The position numbers and the translations under genes were made by a program. From Microthrixaceae bacterium (GTDB lineage Bacteria; Actinomycetota; Acidimicrobiia; Acidimicrobiales; Microtrichaceae), in assembly GCA_020439285.1 (NCBI GenBank), contig JAGQSZ010000007.1, positions 1-33,693 of the forward strand: a stretch of DNA of 33,693 bases. The letters run 5' to 3'. The notes beneath the pieces were generated by a model. That model was not told the origin of the DNA and did not search any database. It saw nothing but the letters and a program-made list of their open reading frames with translations. Positions within the stretch are counted from its first letter, which is position 1. The number at the start of each line of letters is the position of its first letter. Positions 32,557 through 33,693 of the stretch are shown here, piece after piece.

Positions 32557-33624
32557 ATGTCGTATCGCATCGTCATATGGGGTCCCGGTCAGGTCGGTCG
32601 AGCTGTCTTGCGGACGGCACTCGCTGGCTCTGACTTCTAGGTCGTCGCAGTGAAGGCCCGCAAGGACCGACCCGACGGCATCCGTGGCGTTCCAGTGGTG
32701 ACCACGACCGAAGCGGTGCTAGAGTTGGCCCCCGATTGCGTGGTCCTGACCCCTGCTGCCGCGTCGATTTACAAGGGCCTCGATGACGATGTCATCACTC
32801 TGTTGGGGGCTGGAATCAATGTCGTGTCGACCGCCGCTTATCACAGCCCTTCCGCGGTCAACTTTCTCTCACCCAAACGTGCCACCGCAACGCAGTTGAT
32901 CGAGGCCGCCGAACGGGGTGGAGCGACCTTGCACGGCACCGGTGTGCACCCGACGTTCATGGTTGAACGGGTCATCCTGACCCTGGCCCAAGCGCTCGAC
33001 GAGGTCGACCACATTCGCTTCGTCGAGGCCGCGAACTTCTCCGGCGCACCGGACTCGATGTGGGGTGGCCTTGGTGCGCTCGGACTCGGCAAGCCGCTCG
33101 ACGAGGTGACCTCTGATCATCCCGTCGCCATGGGCGGAGATATCTACTACGGGGACGTGATCGTCAATGTCGCCGAGGCGCTCTTCGATGCCGCTCCGGC
33201 TGACGTGCGAGTGGAGCGGTCGTTCCGTGGCGTTCCGAGCGATCGTGACGTCACGATCGGAAGCACCGAGATTGCCGCGGGTACCGCGGGTGCTGTCCAT
33301 CTGGTCCACCGCGGCTATCTGGGTGACCGCCACTTCTTCACCAACGAGGAGTGCTGGTACCTCGGTGACGCCGTTACCTTCAGGGGCGAGGATCTTCCCT
33401 TCGGTGGATTCAAGGGCGATGCCAGCTACACCGCCGAAATCACCGGACGTCCGACTCCGATGCGCCTGCAGATCGAGTTCGACCCCGTCGACGGAGGTCC
33501 CGATCCAATCACCACCGGCTCGGTTCGAGCGGCTCTCGCAGCCATTCCTGCTGTCGTCGAGGCCGATCCGGGAATCCTGGTGGATGACGTCCGACCGAGA
33601 TATCGGCACCACCAACCATCCTGA
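32557..33624 (+). pseudogene. NAD(P)-binding oxidoreductase (dihydrodipicolinate-reductase-like) interrupted by in-frame TAG
   Basis: Reading from ATG 32557, MSYRIVIWGPGQVGRAVL contains the Rossmann motif GPGQVG. Codon 28 is TAG (32638-32640), after which the same frame continues for 328 codons with clear family sequence: DCVVLTPAAAS, a GINVVSTAAYHSP segment, HGTGVHPTFMVERV and DHIRFVEAANFS. The protein resembles DapB-like or amine-dehydrogenase-like reductases of ~340-360 residues, and length with read-through would be 355. The internal GTG at 32650 would give a 324-residue product without the nucleotide-binding motif. One base change (for example GAG to TAG) would explain it; a sequencing error or read-through cannot be excluded. 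Confidence 0.75.
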
Positions 33625-33693
33625 TTCAATAGCGAGCGATCTTGGGATTCCGGTCACCATTTGGCCGTCAAGCGAACCGGCCTAGTGAACCAA
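33625..33693. other. Window end, no gene recognised
   Basis: The last 69 bp after the oxidoreductase stop show no start site, hairpin or repeat that I can support. Confidence 0.5.

Noticed and set aside
32638-32640. TAG read as pyrrolysine or evidence of a changed genetic code
   Set aside because: TAG ends other genes in the window normally, and no Pyl genes or suppressor tRNA are seen; nonsense mutation or error is simpler.
1-33693. CRISPR arrays, insertion sequences or prophage genes
   Set aside because: No regularly spaced repeats, transposase, integrase or phage structural genes were found; VapBC and the PcfJ-like gene are the only mobile-element-associated families.

Overview
The window is GC-rich, with many GTG/TTG starts, short intergenic gaps and several start codons that directly follow a TANNNT -10 box (leaderless-type promoters). 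Two TetR regulators, a MarR regulator, a SARP/BTAD regulator, a Leu-carboxyl-methyltransferase-like enzyme and a DUF1214 protein add to a picture of an actinobacterium. I would guess the Acidimicrobiia (Ilumatobacter-like), but this placement is an inference; no rRNA or marker gene is present. It looks chromosomal: I see no transposase, phage gene, CRISPR array or tRNA.

Layout. 1-3051 (+): C-terminal half of a CLC chloride channel, overlapped by a DisA_N/diadenylate-cyclase-like protein with an altered RHR motif, overlapped in turn by a methyltransferase. 3129-5961: an SDR epimerase and a small membrane protein (both -), a DUF1801 protein and a membrane-anchored secreted protein (both +). 5962-7561: a palindromic repeat and a PcfJ-like gene. 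7587-10615: a MarR-controlled unit. A zinc extradiol dioxygenase (DODA type) and a ferri-siderophore-reductase-like flavoprotein (-) are separated from the marR gene (+) by a VapBC toxin-antitoxin pair, which is flanked by two copies of a perfect 16-bp operator. 10665-15113 (+): a PaaI-type thioesterase, then a three-gene set of ECF sigma factor, membrane protein with SH3-like and Ig-like extracytoplasmic parts, and a large secreted protein. 15129-17425: an MFS drug exporter and its divergent TetR. 17483-19068: a fluoride riboswitch and a CLC-F fluoride/proton antiporter. 19015-23381: a lipoprotein and a 1,147-residue AAA-ATPase/SARP regulator. 23455-25748: a crotonase, a second copy of the palindromic repeat, a small zinc-binding protein and an esterase lipoprotein (all genes -).

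25848-31589 (-) is a tightly packed operon: TetR, DUF1214 protein, sulfotransferase, CysD, CysNC. It encodes a PAPS-dependent sulfotransferase with its own PAPS supply and no PAPS reductase, so it looks dedicated to making a sulfated product rather than to cysteine synthesis. Right of it, a small alarmone synthetase (RelA/SpoT domain) sits between two direct copies of an operator/promoter. Behind each copy, at the same distance, starts an oxidoreductase gene: the left one is a decayed stub, the right one is full length but carries an in-frame TAG at codon 28.

The most striking overall pattern is that two unrelated regulated loci here (MarR/dioxygenase and TetR/sulfation) have a stress gene (vapBC; alarmone synthetase) lying between duplicated operator copies.
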